Positions 1-8,804 of a DNA stretch of 64,000 nucleotides are shown here, piece by piece. Below the pieces are notes generated by a model. That model was not told the origin of the DNA. It did no database searches and worked only from the letters and a program-made list of their open reading frames with translations. Origin of the DNA: Aquamicrobium sp. LC103 (GTDB taxonomy: Bacteria; Pseudomonadota; Alphaproteobacteria; Rhizobiales; Rhizobiaceae); contig NZ_LBCQ02000011.1 in assembly GCF_001014615.2 (NCBI RefSeq), forward strand, positions 186,001-250,000, given 5' to 3'. Numbering within the stretch: the stretch's first letter is position 1; each line of letters begins with the position of its first letter. The translations under genes were made by a program, and so were the position numbers.

Positions 1-561
1 GGCGGCAAGGGCGGCCGCGGCCTTGCGCGTCAGCATGGCGGAGGGGAAGTTCCACGGCGTGACGACGCCGACGACGCCGAGCGGCTCCCGCTGCACGATC
101 ATCTGTGCGCCGGGAAGATGGCTGGTTACGCCCTCTGCGTTGAGCCGTTTCGCCTCCTCGGCATACCATTCGACGAAGGATGCCGCGTAGTCGATCTCGC
201 CGAGCGATTCCTTCAGCGGCTTGCCCTGTTCCAGCGTCATCAGCAGCGCGAGGTCGTCCTTCGCGGCGACGATGAGATCGAACCAGCGCCGCAGGATCGC
301 TGCGCGCTCTTGCGGCAGCTTGGCGCGCCAGGCGGGAAAGGCCGCCGCCGCGGCGTCGATCGCCGTCTTCGTCTGGTCGGCGTCCAGCGCAGCCACCCAG
401 GCGAGGCTCGCGCCCGTCGCCGGATCGGTCACCTCGAAGCCATGTCCGGCCGCGCCGGCGGTCCAGTTGCCGCCGACATAGGCGAGCTCGCGCAGGAGCC
501 GGCGATCCGACAGGCGGGCCAGCGCTTCATGGCGTATGAGGGGGGCGAAATGTGCCGACAT
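1..561 (-). CDS. Aldehyde dehydrogenase, N-terminal 187 residues (succinate/aspartate-semialdehyde dehydrogenase type; ssd/doeC-like), cut by window edge
   Basis: The minus-strand frame is open from an ATG at 561 to the window edge. It encodes the NAD(P)-dependent aldehyde dehydrogenase N-terminus: an early YVGGNW stretch, EQGKPLKES, and PLGVVGVVTPWNFP, the conserved cofactor-binding strand and proline-tryptophan-asparagine motif. The catalytic cysteine region lies beyond the edge. In ectoine degradation clusters a gene of this type (ssd/doeC) oxidises aspartate-semialdehyde to aspartate. The neighbouring AsnC regulator and eut genes support that role here, but the sequence alone cannot separate it from succinate-semialdehyde dehydrogenase. 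It reads in the same direction as the asnC gene and follows it after about 130 bp. Confidence 0.88.
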   Translation of the reverse strand, partial: MSAHFAPLIRHEALARLSDRRLLRELAYVGGNWTAGAAGHGFEVTDPATGASLAWVAALDADQTKTAIDAAAAAFPAWRAKLPQERAAILRRWFDLIVAAKDDLALLMTLEQGKPLKESLGEIDYAASFVEWYAEEAKRLNAEGVTSHLPGAQMIVQREPLGVVGVVTPWNFPSAMLTRKAAAALAA

Positions 562-692
562 CTTTCGGGCGCTCCGGTTCGAAGAATGCCCAAGAGACTA
601 GCGGCCGACTTGCGAGAAAGGCGCTGTTTTGCGCGCTCTTCGCAGAGAGATCGTCTTTCCTGCCGGCGGGAGGCAGACAAATCCTCTGCCGC

Positions 693-1184
693 TCAGCCTG
701 GCTGCGGCAGCAGGTCGGCGACCGGCAGGGCCGGTTCTTCCTTGACCGTCTTCGTCACGATGTAGGTGAAATAGCGGTCGATGCCGATCTCGCGCTGGAG
801 CAGGTCGTCGATGAGGCGCTGGTAGGCGTCGATGTCGCGGGTGACGACCTTGAGCACGTAATCGACCCCGCCGCCGACCGACCAGCACGCGACGATGCCG
901 CTGATGTCGCGGATGGCGCGCTCGAAGCGGTCGAAATCGGCCTGCCGGTGACTGCCGAGGGTCACCTCCACCAGCACGGTCGCGATCGGCGCGATGGTGC
1001 GCATCGCCACCTTGGCATGGTAGCCGCTGACGATGCCGGCCCGCTCCAGCTTTCTCAGCCGCATCCAGCACGGCGTGGGCGAAAGACCGACCTTCTCGGC
1101 GAGCGCGAGCTTGGTGATCCGCCCGTCGCGCTGGATGGCGTCGAGGATCCTGAGATCGATGGGGTCGAGCTTGAGTGCCGTCAT
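693..1184 (-). CDS. Lrp/AsnC-family transcriptional regulator (ectoine cluster AsnC/DoeX type)
   Basis: The 163-residue protein has the standard Lrp/AsnC layout. An N-terminal winged helix-turn-helix (about residues 8-55, with LDPIDLRILDAIQRDGRI and a recognition helix around LSPTPCWMRLRKLE) is followed by an alpha/beta RAM effector domain ending in VTKTVKEEPALP. Length is normal for the family. I chose the ATG at 1184, which gives the usual short N-terminus; the frame continues open upstream into enuR without homology. It is divergent from enuR with only 81 bp between starts, and the aldehyde dehydrogenase lies downstream. AsnC-type genes are regular members of ectoine catabolic clusters, where they are thought to act alongside EnuR. 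Confidence 0.92.
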   Translation of the reverse strand: MTALKLDPIDLRILDAIQRDGRITKLALAEKVGLSPTPCWMRLRKLERAGIVSGYHAKVAMRTIAPIATVLVEVTLGSHRQADFDRFERAIRDISGIVACWSVGGGVDYVLKVVTRDIDAYQRLIDDLLQREIGIDRYFTYIVTKTVKEEPALPVADLLPQPG

Positions 1185-1265
1185 GCGTGAACATCCGTGT
1201 TGGCAACACCATGCAGGGGCATTATTTCGATTGTCAATTGCACTGATTTCGATCTCTAATAAGTC
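1185..1265. promoter_or_regulatory. Divergent asnC/enuR control region
   Basis: These 81 bp separate the divergent starts of the AsnC-type gene and enuR and must carry both promoters. The stretch is clearly more A/T-rich than the flanking genes. It contains an ATTGTCA core at 1230-1236 that recurs in the direct repeats upstream of ehuA, so it may be a single EnuR half-site; that reading is inference. Confidence 0.45.
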
Positions 1266-2651
1266 ATGACATTCTGGCGTCCCGATCCCGCCCTTATAAG
1301 GCGTCCTGCTTACCTTTCCCTTGCGGATCAGTTTGCGCGCGCGATTCATGACGGGCGGCTGGAAAACGGGGCCAGATTGCCCACCCATCGGCAGCTTGCC
1401 GACGAATTGCATCTTTCGGTGCAGACCGTCAGCCGCGCCTATGAGGAGCTGATCCGGCGCGGCCTGGTCTCGGGCGAGATCGGCCGCGGCACTTTCGTGC
1501 AGACGCAGCGCCGCGAGCCGGAGCCTCCCTATCTGCCGGAACGCCTGGGAGAGGTGATCGACCTGTCGATCCTGAAGCCGGTCTGCGAGCCGATGCATCT
1601 GGAGCGCATGAAGCAGGCGCTCGCCTGGCTGTCGGAGAACATTTCCTCCGGCGCGGCGCTGTCGTTTCGTCCGAACGTCGTCTTCCCCAGGCATCGGGCG
1701 GTGGCGGTCGAATGGCTGAGACGCTGTGGCCTTTCCGTCTCGCCTCAAAACGTCAGCCTGACCAACGGCGCGACCGCCGGCATGACGGTCGCGCTGATGA
1801 GCGTCGCGCCGCCCGGATCGACGGTCGCGACCGAGGCGATCGGCCATCACACACTGCGGCCGCTCGCGACCTATCTGGGCTTCAACCTCGAAGGCCTGCC
1901 GATCGACGATGACGGGCTGGTCCCCGAAGCGCTCGACGAGGCCTGCCGGCAGAGCGACATCAGGGCCGTGTTCGTGCAGCCCTCGGTGATCAACCCGACT
2001 GCGACGCTGATGAACGCCGGGCGGCGCGAGGCGATCGCCGCGGTTGCCCGCAAGCACGACATCGCCATCATCGAGAACGACGTGCTCGGCCCGCTGGTGG
2101 AGGAGCGCGCGCCGCCGGTGGCTGCCTATGCGCCTGAACGCACGCTCTATGTCACGAGCTTCACCAAGATCGTCATTCCCGGCCTGCGCATCGGCTATCT
2201 CGTCGCGCCCGATCGCTATGTCGCCGCCGTCGCCAACCGCCATCTGGTCTCGAACTGGATGGCGACGCCGATGGTGGCCGAGATCGCCTCGAAATGGGTT
2301 GCCGACGGCACCGCGCTGGAACTCGTGAATTGGCAGCGCGCCGCACTTCACCGCCGGCACGCGATCGCCGCCGAGCTGCTTGCCGGCACCTCTTTTCGCG
2401 CCCATCGCGACGGTCTGCACGTATGGCTTCCATTGCCTGAGAACCGGTCGGAGGAGAGTTTCGTGTCGCAGGCGCGGCTGCAGGGCGTGGCGATCGCGCC
2501 GGGTTCGTCCTTCCGCACGTCCGATGCGCCATGGAGCCCGGCGGTGCGCATTTCGCTCGGCTCCACCGACGAGGCGGAACTGCGCTCCGGGCTCGGCGTC
2601 ATCGCCAAGCTGCTGATGGGGGATCCGGAGCTGCTGCTGCTCGCAATATAG
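1266..2651 (+). CDS. enuR: MocR-type (GntR/aminotransferase fusion) regulator of ectoine catabolism
   Basis: This 461-residue protein is a GntR-type winged helix (about residues 15-82; LPTHRQLADELHLSVQTVSR, GRGTFV) fused to a fold-type I aminotransferase domain (about 110-450). The PLP-binding lysine is visible as K301 in SFTKIVIPGLRIGY. PLP-dependent MocR regulators respond to amino-containing ligands. EnuR is the member that controls ectoine import and breakdown and senses alpha-acetyl-diaminobutyrate or diaminobutyrate. Placement directly before ehuABCD-eutABCDE and beside an AsnC gene matches known ectoine clusters, so the assignment rests on both family and context. The downstream ehuA promoter region carries a tandem repeat suited to this regulator class. 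Confidence 0.9.
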   Translation: MTFWRPDPALIRRPAYLSLADQFARAIHDGRLENGARLPTHRQLADELHLSVQTVSRAYEELIRRGLVSGEIGRGTFVQTQRREPEPPYLPERLGEVIDLSILKPVCEPMHLERMKQALAWLSENISSGAALSFRPNVVFPRHRAVAVEWLRRCGLSVSPQNVSLTNGATAGMTVALMSVAPPGSTVATEAIGHHTLRPLATYLGFNLEGLPIDDDGLVPEALDEACRQSDIRAVFVQPSVINPTATLMNAGRREAIAAVARKHDIAIIENDVLGPLVEERAPPVAAYAPERTLYVTSFTKIVIPGLRIGYLVAPDRYVAAVANRHLVSNWMATPMVAEIASKWVADGTALELVNWQRAALHRRHAIAAELLAGTSFRAHRDGLHVWLPLPENRSEESFVSQARLQGVAIAPGSSFRTSDAPWSPAVRISLGSTDEAELRSGLGVIAKLLMGDPELLLLAI

Positions 2652-2685
2652 CCCTCATGCCGAATAATTGTGCGGGAAATGAAAT

Positions 2686-2723
2686 ATTGTCATGATATTA
2701 TTTTCCTAATTGACATGATTTGA
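2686..2723 (+). promoter_or_regulatory. Tandem direct repeat upstream of ehuA, putative EnuR operator
   Basis: Two 15-bp copies, ATTGTCATGATATTA at 2686-2700 and ATTGACATGATTTGA at 2709-2723, match at 12 of 15 positions. Their starts are 23 bp apart, about two helical turns. MocR regulators commonly bind two direct half-sites. The second copy contains TTGACA (2710-2715), a good -35 hexamer, so binding would sit on a promoter 50-60 bp before the ehuA start. The EnuR link is inference. Confidence 0.55.
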
Positions 2724-2775
2724 TAACTTCCTCATCGTCAAGGGCATCGGCTTCTCCCGAAACCGGAGGCATTGC

Positions 2776-3561
2776 ATGTCCGCGCCTATCATCGAGATCG
2801 ACGGGATCACCAAGAGTTTCGGCTCCTTCAAGGTGCTGGACGGGCTGTCGATGAAGGTGATGCCCGGTGAGAAGCTGGCGCTGATCGGCCCTTCCGGCTC
2901 CGGCAAGACCACGATCCTGCGCATATTGATGACGCTGGAGCGCATCGACGGCGGCCACATCCATGTCGAGGGCGAGCAGCTCTATCATGTGACGCGCGGC
3001 GACGACCTGGTGCCGGCCGACGAGCGGCATCTGGCCAAGATGCGCCAGAAGATCGGCATGGTCTTCCAGCTTTTCAATCTCTTTCCGCATAAGTCAGTGA
3101 TCGACAACGTGACGTTGGCGCCGATGCTGACCAAGGGCGTGGCACGCGCGGCGGCCGAAAAGCGCGCGATGGAGCTGCTCGACATGGTCGGCATGGCCGA
3201 CAAGGCCAAGTCCATGCCGTCACAGCTTTCCGGCGGCCAGAAGCAGCGCGTCGCGATCGCCCGCGCGCTCGCCCTTTCGCCGAAGATCATGCTGTTCGAC
3301 GAGGTCACCTCCGCGCTCGATCCCGAGCTTGTCGAGGAGGTGCTGAACGTGATGCGCAGGCTCGCGGAAGAGACCGACATGACGATGCTGCTGGTCACCC
3401 ACGAGATGGGCTTCGCCCACGACTTCGCAGACCGCGTACTTTTCTTCGACCGGGGCCGGATCGTGGAGGAGGGCAAGCCCGACGACATTTTCCGCCATCC
3501 CAAGCAGGAGCGCACGCAGACCTTTCTCAGGAAGATCATCGCCGCCGGCCATCGCGTGTGA
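2776..3561 (+). CDS. ehuA: Ectoine/5-hydroxyectoine ABC importer ATP-binding protein
   Basis: This 261-residue cytoplasmic ATPase powers uptake of ectoine and 5-hydroxyectoine. The Walker A motif GPSGSGKT is at residues 38-45, the LSGGQ signature is near residue 152, Walker B is [10 protein letters not shown] and the switch histidine is in LLVTHEMGF. It belongs to the polar amino acid (GlnQ/HisP) class, the class of known EhuA proteins. It is the first transporter gene after the putative EnuR operator, followed by the binding protein after 55 bp. Specificity is inferred from the complete ehuABCD-eutABCDE order. Confidence 0.92.
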   Translation: MSAPIIEIDGITKSFGSFKVLDGLSMKVMPGEKLALIGPSGSGKTTILRILMTLERIDGGHIHVEGEQLYHVTRGDDLVPADERHLAKMRQKIGMVFQLFNLFPHKSVIDNVTLAPMLTKGVARAAAEKRAMELLDMVGMADKAKSMPSQLSGGQKQRVAIARALALSPKIMLFDEVTSALDPELVEEVLNVMRRLAEETDMTMLLVTHEMGFAHDFADRVLFFDRGRIVEEGKPDDIFRHPKQERTQTFLRKIIAAGHRV

Positions 3562-3616
3562 GGACACGTGGGCCAACGGCAGGAGCCGCAGAAAAACAAC
3601 CAGAGGAGTTGGGAAC

Positions 3617-4462
3617 ATGAACGTCAAACGCCTGATCGCCGGCACGGCCGGCCTTGCAATGCTCGCATCCTTCGCCGCAGCCGTGCCGGCTTCGGCCGAC
3701 AAGCTCGAGGATCTGAAGGCGCAGGGCTTCGCCCGCGTCGCGATCGCCAACGAGCCGCCCTTCACGGCGGTCGCGGCCGACGGCAAGGTGTCGGGTGCGG
3801 CGCCGGACGTGGCGCGCGAGGTGTTCAAGCGCCTCGGCGTCGAGGACATCGTCGCCTCGATCTCCGAATATGGCGCGATGATCCCCGGTCTGCAGGCCGG
3901 CCGCCACGACGTGGTGACCGCGGGGCTCTTCATGAAGCCGGAACGCTGCGCCGCTGTCGCCTATTCGGAGCCGGTGCTGTGCGATGCCGAGGCGCTGCTG
4001 GTGAAGAAGGGCAATCCCAAGGGCTTCAAGAGCTACCAGGACATCGCCAACGACCAGACCGCGACGGTCGGCGCGCCGGGCGGCGGCACCGAGGAGAAGC
4101 TCGCGCTCGATGCCGGCGTGCCGCGTGACCGCGTCATCGTGGTGCCGGACGGCCAGAGCGGCCTGAAGATGGTCCAGGACGGACGCATCGACGCCTATTC
4201 GCTGCCGGTGCTGTCGATCAACGCGCTCGTCCAGCAGGCGAACGATCCGAATCTCGAAGTGATCGCCCCGGTCGAGGGCGCGCCGGTCTATTGCGACGGC
4301 GCGGCGTTCAAGAAGGGCGACGAGGCGCTTCGCGACGCCTTCGACGTGGAACTGGCGAAGCTGAAGGAGTCGGGCGAGTTCGCCAAGCTCATCGAGCCTT
4401 ACGGCTTTTCGGCCGCTGCCGCGATGTCGACGACGCGCGAGAAGCTCTGCGCGGCTCAGTAA
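3617..4462 (+). CDS. ehuB: Ectoine/5-hydroxyectoine-binding periplasmic protein
   Basis: This 281-residue family-3 solute-binding protein has a clean signal peptide (residues 1-27, ending VPASA) and a GAGGAG-type ribosome site before the ATG. The mature domain shows NEPPF (Glu46, Phe49), SEYGAMIPGLQAGRHD and GLFMKPER. The Glu, Phe, Tyr, Phe and Arg in these motifs correspond in position to the aromatic and acidic residues described as forming the ligand pocket of S. meliloti EhuB. That correspondence is from memory, not an alignment. It delivers ligand to EhuC/EhuD. The 142-bp gap after it contains a G/C-rich palindromic repeat. Confidence 0.92.
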   Translation: MNVKRLIAGTAGLAMLASFAAAVPASADKLEDLKAQGFARVAIANEPPFTAVAADGKVSGAAPDVAREVFKRLGVEDIVASISEYGAMIPGLQAGRHDVVTAGLFMKPERCAAVAYSEPVLCDAEALLVKKGNPKGFKSYQDIANDQTATVGAPGGGTEEKLALDAGVPRDRVIVVPDGQSGLKMVQDGRIDAYSLPVLSINALVQQANDPNLEVIAPVEGAPVYCDGAAFKKGDEALRDAFDVELAKLKESGEFAKLIEPYGFSAAAAMSTTREKLCAAQ

Positions 4463-4535
4463 GAAACTTCTCCCTAGGTCGACGGCTTCGCGGCCGGTTC
4501 CTTCCGTTCGGGTGGGAGGCTGCGAAAAGATCGGC

Positions 4536-4580
4536 CATAGCCTCTCCCCGACGGGAGGGGCTACCGGGTGAGGGAACAAT
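4536..4580. repeat. Rhizobial-type G/C-rich intergenic repeat between ehuB and ehuC
   Basis: The stretch reads CCTCTCCCCGACGGGAGGGG and continues into CTACCGGGTGAGGG. It resembles the short dispersed repeats that pepper rhizobial intergenic regions, and CTCCC/GGGAG can pair around the centre. It sits in an operon gap where a stem could stabilise the upstream ehuB message. No second copy was found in this window. Confidence 0.4.
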
Positions 4581-4604
4581 TCCAACAGCGACCATAAGAG
4601 TTTC

Positions 4605-5267
4605 ATGGACAACTGGTCCGGATATCTAGGCTTGATCCTGCAGGGCGCGGTCGTCACCGTCCAGCTGACGCTGATGGGCTCGGCGCTGGCATTGGTCATG
4701 GCCTTCCTGGCGGGGCTCGGCAGGTTGTCGCGCTTCTTCGCGGTGCGCGCGATTGCCACGGCCTATATCGAATTCTTCCGCGGCACCTCGATCTTCGTGC
4801 AATTGTTCTGGGCCTATTTCGTGCTGCCCTTCATGGGCATCTCGCTGACGCCGCTGCAGGCGGGCGTGCTGGCGCTCGGCCTCAATGTCGGCGCCTATGG
4901 CGCGGAGGTGGTGCGCGGCGCGATCCAGTCGATCGGCAAGGAGCAGTACGAGGCGTGCGTGGCGCTCAACCTCGGCCGCTGGCAGTGCATGCGCCACATC
5001 ATATTGCCGCAGGCATTGCTTCTCATGCTGCCGACCTTCGGCAACAATGCCATCGAGCTGCTCAAGGCCACCGCCGTGGTCTCGCTCATCTCGCTTGCCG
5101 ACATGACCTTCCAGGCGCAGGTGGTGCGGGCGCAGACCGGCAACACGCTGATCCCGTTTGCGACCATCCTGGTGCTCTACTTCCTGATGGCGCTTTGCAT
5201 TTCCTGGGCCGTGCGCGGCCTCGAACGCCGCATGGCGCGCGGCCTCGACGGCGTGAGGGCGACCTGA
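4605..5267 (+). CDS. ehuC: Ectoine ABC importer permease EhuC
   Basis: This 220-residue inner-membrane permease is of the His/Glu/Gln/Arg/opine class. It shows the early segment GYLGLILQGAVVTVQLTLMGSALAL, the family motif YIEFFRGTS, and the EAA-type coupling loop around EACVALNLGRWQCMRHIILPQALLLMLP that docks on the ATPase. It ends two bases before the start of ehuD, so the two permeases are translated together and presumably form the transport heterodimer. Confidence 0.9.
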   Translation: MDNWSGYLGLILQGAVVTVQLTLMGSALALVMAFLAGLGRLSRFFAVRAIATAYIEFFRGTSIFVQLFWAYFVLPFMGISLTPLQAGVLALGLNVGAYGAEVVRGAIQSIGKEQYEACVALNLGRWQCMRHIILPQALLLMLPTFGNNAIELLKATAVVSLISLADMTFQAQVVRAQTGNTLIPFATILVLYFLMALCISWAVRGLERRMARGLDGVRAT

Positions 5268-5269
5268 TC

Positions 5270-5929
5270 ATGGAATGGGACTGGAACTTCGTCTGGCAGA
5301 TCATGCCCACAATGCTGCAGGGCGTGAAGATCACCATCATCGCCACGCTGCTCGGCTCCGCGCTTGCCGCCGTCATCGGTCTCGTCATCGCGCTGTTGCG
5401 CCGCTCGCCCAACCGCATCGTGTCGCGCTCGGTCGGCTTCGCCGCCGAGTTCATCCGCGGCACGCCGCTGCTCGTCCAGCTCTACTTCATCTTCTACGTG
5501 TTGCCCGATATCGGCATCCTGCTTTCGCCGCTCGTGGCTGGCGTCATCGGGCTCGGACTCCATTACGGTACCTATACGGCCGAGGTCTACCGCGCCGGCA
5601 TCGACAACGTGCCGCGCGGCCAGTGGGAGGCGGCGAAGGCCTGCAATCTCGGCCCGACGCAGACCTGGACGCACATCATCATGCCGCAGGCGATCCCGCC
5701 GATGATCCCGGCGCTCGCCAACTATTTCATCGCCATGTTCAAGGAAACGCCGCTGCTGTCGGCAATCACCGTGCTCGAGCTGATGAACCAGGCGAAAAGC
5801 ATCGCCAATTCGAACTACCGCTATATCGAGCCGATCACGCTGGTCGGTGCCTTCTTTCTCGTCATCAGCCTTTGCTCGGTGTTTCTGCTGCGCTGGCTGG
5901 AGCGGCGGTACGGGAGGATCGAGAGTTGA
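5270..5929 (+). CDS. ehuD: Ectoine ABC importer permease EhuD
   Basis: This 219-residue permease is paralogous to EhuC and has the same architecture: FIRGTPLLVQLYF, then the coupling loop EAAKACNLGPTQTWTHIIMPQAIPPMIPAL. I chose the ATG at 5270, immediately after the ehuC stop; the longer upstream frame lies inside ehuC. Its TGA overlaps the eutA ATG (TGATG at 5927-5931), so transporter and catabolic genes are translationally coupled. Confidence 0.9.
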   Translation: MEWDWNFVWQIMPTMLQGVKITIIATLLGSALAAVIGLVIALLRRSPNRIVSRSVGFAAEFIRGTPLLVQLYFIFYVLPDIGILLSPLVAGVIGLGLHYGTYTAEVYRAGIDNVPRGQWEAAKACNLGPTQTWTHIIMPQAIPPMIPALANYFIAMFKETPLLSAITVLELMNQAKSIANSNYRYIEPITLVGAFFLVISLCSVFLLRWLERRYGRIES

Positions 5930-6708
5930 TGGCCGCACCGGTCGACATCAAGCTTCGCCATGCGCGCCCGGCCCTCGATCCGAGGCCGCTGAGGAAACGG
6001 GTTGGGCTGGTCATCCTTGCAACCGACCACACGACGGAGCCGGACTACCAGCGCATGGTGGCGAGCGCGGAGATCGGCGTCTATGTCGCGCGCATTCCCT
6101 TCGCCAATCCGGTGACGCCGGAAAACCTGCGCGCCATGCAGCCGTCCCTGACCGAGGCGGCGGGGCTGATTCTGCCCGGCGAGGAACTCGATGCGGTCTG
6201 CTATTCCTGCACATCCGCCTCGGTGGTCATCGGCGACGACGAGATCGAGGCCGCGATTCAGGAGGCGAAACCCGGCGTGCCTGTGGTGACGCCACCGCTG
6301 GCCGGCGTGCGTGGCCTCAAGGCGCTCGGTGCGCGCCGCATCAGCGTGCTCACGCCCTATACGGTCGAAACCAGCCGGCCGATGGCGGATTATTTCGCAC
6401 GGCACGGATTCGAGATCGCGAGCTTTACCTGCCTCGGCTTCAGCGACGACAGGGAGATGGCGCGCATCTCGCCCGCTTCGCTGGTGGAGATCGCTGCCGA
6501 GGCGACAGCACCGGAGGCCGACGCGCTGTTCATCTCCTGCACCGCGGTACGGGCGGCAGGCGTTGCCGCAGGGATCGAGAGGCGAACCGGACGGCCGATG
6601 GTTTCGAGCAATCTTGCCTCCGCCTGGACCTGTCTGCGGCTGTGTGGTGACGAGACGGCGCGGCCGGAACTCGGGCGGCTGATGGCGCTGCCGCTGCCCA
6701 GGGGATGA
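5929..6708 (+). CDS. eutA: Asp/Glu racemase / maleate-isomerase-like protein of hydroxyectoine catabolism
   Basis: This 259-residue protein belongs to the aspartate/glutamate/hydantoin racemase superfamily. Two cysteine motifs, one per half, are CYSCTSAS (Cys94) and ISCTAVRA (Cys204); such pairs serve as acid/base residues in the family. In ectoine-degrading bacteria EutA acts with EutB and EutC to convert 5-hydroxyectoine to ectoine. Its exact step is not settled. The start overlaps the ehuD stop and eutB begins eight bases after its stop. Confidence 0.9.
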   Translation: MAAPVDIKLRHARPALDPRPLRKRVGLVILATDHTTEPDYQRMVASAEIGVYVARIPFANPVTPENLRAMQPSLTEAAGLILPGEELDAVCYSCTSASVVIGDDEIEAAIQEAKPGVPVVTPPLAGVRGLKALGARRISVLTPYTVETSRPMADYFARHGFEIASFTCLGFSDDREMARISPASLVEIAAEATAPEADALFISCTAVRAAGVAAGIERRTGRPMVSSNLASAWTCLRLCGDETARPELGRLMALPLPRG

Positions 6709-6715
6709 ACGGGTA

Positions 6716-7693
6716 ATGTCAACGCCACCGGTCACGATCGACGACATTCGCGCGGCACGCGATTGCATCGCCGGAAAAATCCAATCGACGCCGGTCGTGC
6801 TTTCGCCCATCCTGAGCGAGCTTGCCGGCGTACCGGTGCACCTCAAGCTCGAGCATCGCCAGACGACCGGCGCCTTCAAGCTGCGCGGCGCGTCGAACGC
6901 GGTAGCCCTGCTCTCCGCGGAGGAGAGGAAGCGCGGCGTGACCACCGCCTCGACCGGCAATCACGGCCGTGCGCTTGCCCATGCCGCCAGGCTCGAAGGC
7001 GCGCGCGCGGTCATCTGCATGTCGAAGCTGGTGCCTGAAAACAAACTCTCCGAGATCAGGCGGCTGGGCGCCGAAATCCGGATCGTCGGCAACAGCCAGG
7101 ACGATGCGCAGGCTGAGGTGGACCGGCTCGTCGCCGAGGAGGGCATGATTGCCGTGCCGCCCTTCGACCATCCGGCGGTGATTGCCGGTCAGGGAACGCT
7201 GGGGCTGGAGATCATGGAGGCGGTGCCGGATGTCGCGACGGTGCTGGTGCAGCTCTCCGGTGGCGGGCTGGCGGCAGGCATTGCCGCCGCGGTCAAGGCC
7301 GTCAATCCGCGCGCGCGTGTCGTCGGCGTCTCGATGGAGCGGGGCGCCGCGATGAAGGCGAGCCTCGACGCCGGCCGGCCGGTGCAGGTCGAGGAGCTGC
7401 CGACGCTGGCGGATTCGCTCGGCGGCGGCATCGGGCTCGACAACAGACTGACCTTCGCCATGTGCCGCGATCTCCTCGACGACGTCGTGCTGCTTTCGGA
7501 GGAAGAGATCGCCGCCGGCATCCGCCATGCCTATGCGGCCGAGCGCGAGATCGTCGAAGGGGCGGGGGCGGTCGGCCTCGGCGCGTTGCTGGCCCGAAAG
7601 GTCAAGCCCGCCGGGCCGACCGTGCTCATCCTCTCCGGCGCCAACATCGACATGGCGTTGCACCGCAAGGTGGTTTGCGGGGAGGGACGGTGA
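6716..7693 (+). CDS. eutB: Threonine-dehydratase-like PLP enzyme of hydroxyectoine catabolism
   Basis: This 325-residue fold-type II PLP enzyme resembles threonine/serine dehydratases. It shows TTGAFKLRGASNA with the PLP lysine at residue 55, STGNHGRALAHAA for phosphate and substrate contacts, the glycine loop LSGGGLAAG, and a C-terminal LSGANID. It lacks a separate regulatory ACT domain. With EutA and EutC it belongs to the hydroxyectoine-to-ectoine branch, where loss of the hydroxyl group would suit a dehydratase-like enzyme. It follows eutA within one operon. Confidence 0.91.
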   Translation: MSTPPVTIDDIRAARDCIAGKIQSTPVVLSPILSELAGVPVHLKLEHRQTTGAFKLRGASNAVALLSAEERKRGVTTASTGNHGRALAHAARLEGARAVICMSKLVPENKLSEIRRLGAEIRIVGNSQDDAQAEVDRLVAEEGMIAVPPFDHPAVIAGQGTLGLEIMEAVPDVATVLVQLSGGGLAAGIAAAVKAVNPRARVVGVSMERGAAMKASLDAGRPVQVEELPTLADSLGGGIGLDNRLTFAMCRDLLDDVVLLSEEEIAAGIRHAYAAEREIVEGAGAVGLGALLARKVKPAGPTVLILSGANIDMALHRKVVCGEGR

Positions 7694-7772
7694 TGAAGAT
7701 TCTTTCGGTGCCGCGTATCGCCGGCGTGGTCTCGCCCCCGTTTTCCTCGCACCACGAGCAGGAGGCCCGCCC

Positions 7773-8765
7773 ATGCCTCGCATGACCATTCTAACCGAAG
7801 CCGAGCTGCGCGGAATCGTACGCCTCGATCTCGACGCCGTCGCCTGCGTGGAAAACGCTTTCCGCGCGCTTGCGACCCAGGCGGTCGCGATGCCGCCGAT
7901 CCTGCGGCTCGACATCCCGGAGGCCAATGGCGAGGTCGACGTGAAGACGGCCTATGTGCCGGGCATCGACGGCTTCGCAATCAAGATCAGTCCCGGCTTC
8001 TTCGACAATCCGAGGCTCGGCCTGCCGAGCGTCAACGGCATGATGGTGCTGCTCTCGTCGAAGACGGGCCTGGTCGAGGCGCTGCTGCTCGACAACGGAT
8101 ATCTCACCGATGTGCGGACGGCCGCGGCCGGCGCGGTCGCGGCGAAGCACCTTGCCTGCGAGGATGCCGCCGTCGCCGCCGTCTTTGGCGCCGGCGTGCA
8201 GGCAGGGCTCCAGCTCGAGGCGCTGACGCTCGTCCGTCCGATTCGCGAGGCGCGCATCTGGGCGCGCGACGGCGCGAAAGCGGAGGCGGCCGCCGCCGAC
8301 CTCTCGGACCGGCTGGGCATCGACGTCCGCGCCGAGCCGGATGCGGAAAAGGCGGCTTTCGGCGCGGAGGTGATCGTGACGACGACGCCGGCGACCGAGC
8401 CGCTGATCAAGGCGGGCTTCGTCTCGGCGGGGCAGCACATCACCGCCATGGGCTCGGACGCCGAGCACAAGAACGAGATCCAGCCTGCGGTGATCCGCAT
8501 GGCCGATCTCTACGTCGCCGACAACGCGAAGCAGACGCGCCGGCTGGGCGAGCTGCACCACGCCATCGAGGCCGGAGTGATGGCCGCCGACGCGGAGGTG
8601 ACGGAACTCGGCCAGATCATAGCCGGTGAAAGGCATGGCCGGCGCGCCGCCGCCGACATCACGATTGCCGACCTCACCGGAACCGGCGTGCAGGATACCG
8701 CCATCGCGACGCTGGCGAGCGAGCGCGCCAGGGCCGCCGGGGCGGGGACGATTTTCGAAAGCTGA
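7773..8765 (+). CDS. eutC: Ornithine cyclodeaminase/mu-crystallin-family protein of hydroxyectoine catabolism
   Basis: This 330-residue NAD(P)-binding protein is of the ornithine cyclodeaminase family. The Rossmann segment is AAVFGAGVQAGLQLEAL and further family motifs are YVPGIDGFAIKISPGF and GSDAEHKNEI. In known clusters EutC probably completes the redox chemistry that turns hydroxyectoine into ectoine. I chose the ATG at 7773 because AGGAGG lies just upstream; the longer frame begins inside eutB. The 79-bp gap after eutB contains a 30-codon frame at 7693-7785 that starts on the eutB stop. I could not support it as a gene, although translational coupling to eutC is possible. Confidence 0.9.
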   Translation: MPRMTILTEAELRGIVRLDLDAVACVENAFRALATQAVAMPPILRLDIPEANGEVDVKTAYVPGIDGFAIKISPGFFDNPRLGLPSVNGMMVLLSSKTGLVEALLLDNGYLTDVRTAAAGAVAAKHLACEDAAVAAVFGAGVQAGLQLEALTLVRPIREARIWARDGAKAEAAAADLSDRLGIDVRAEPDAEKAAFGAEVIVTTTPATEPLIKAGFVSAGQHITAMGSDAEHKNEIQPAVIRMADLYVADNAKQTRRLGELHHAIEAGVMAADAEVTELGQIIAGERHGRRAAADITIADLTGTGVQDTAIATLASERARAAGAGTIFES

Positions 8766-8804
8766 CGTACCCGCCGCCATGCGGGACATACGAGGAAGAG
8801 CATC

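Noticed and set aside
7693-7785. 30-codon frame starting on the eutB stop (MKILSVPRIAG...)
   Set aside because: Overlaps the eutC start and lacks features beyond a coupled start; probably leader translation at most.
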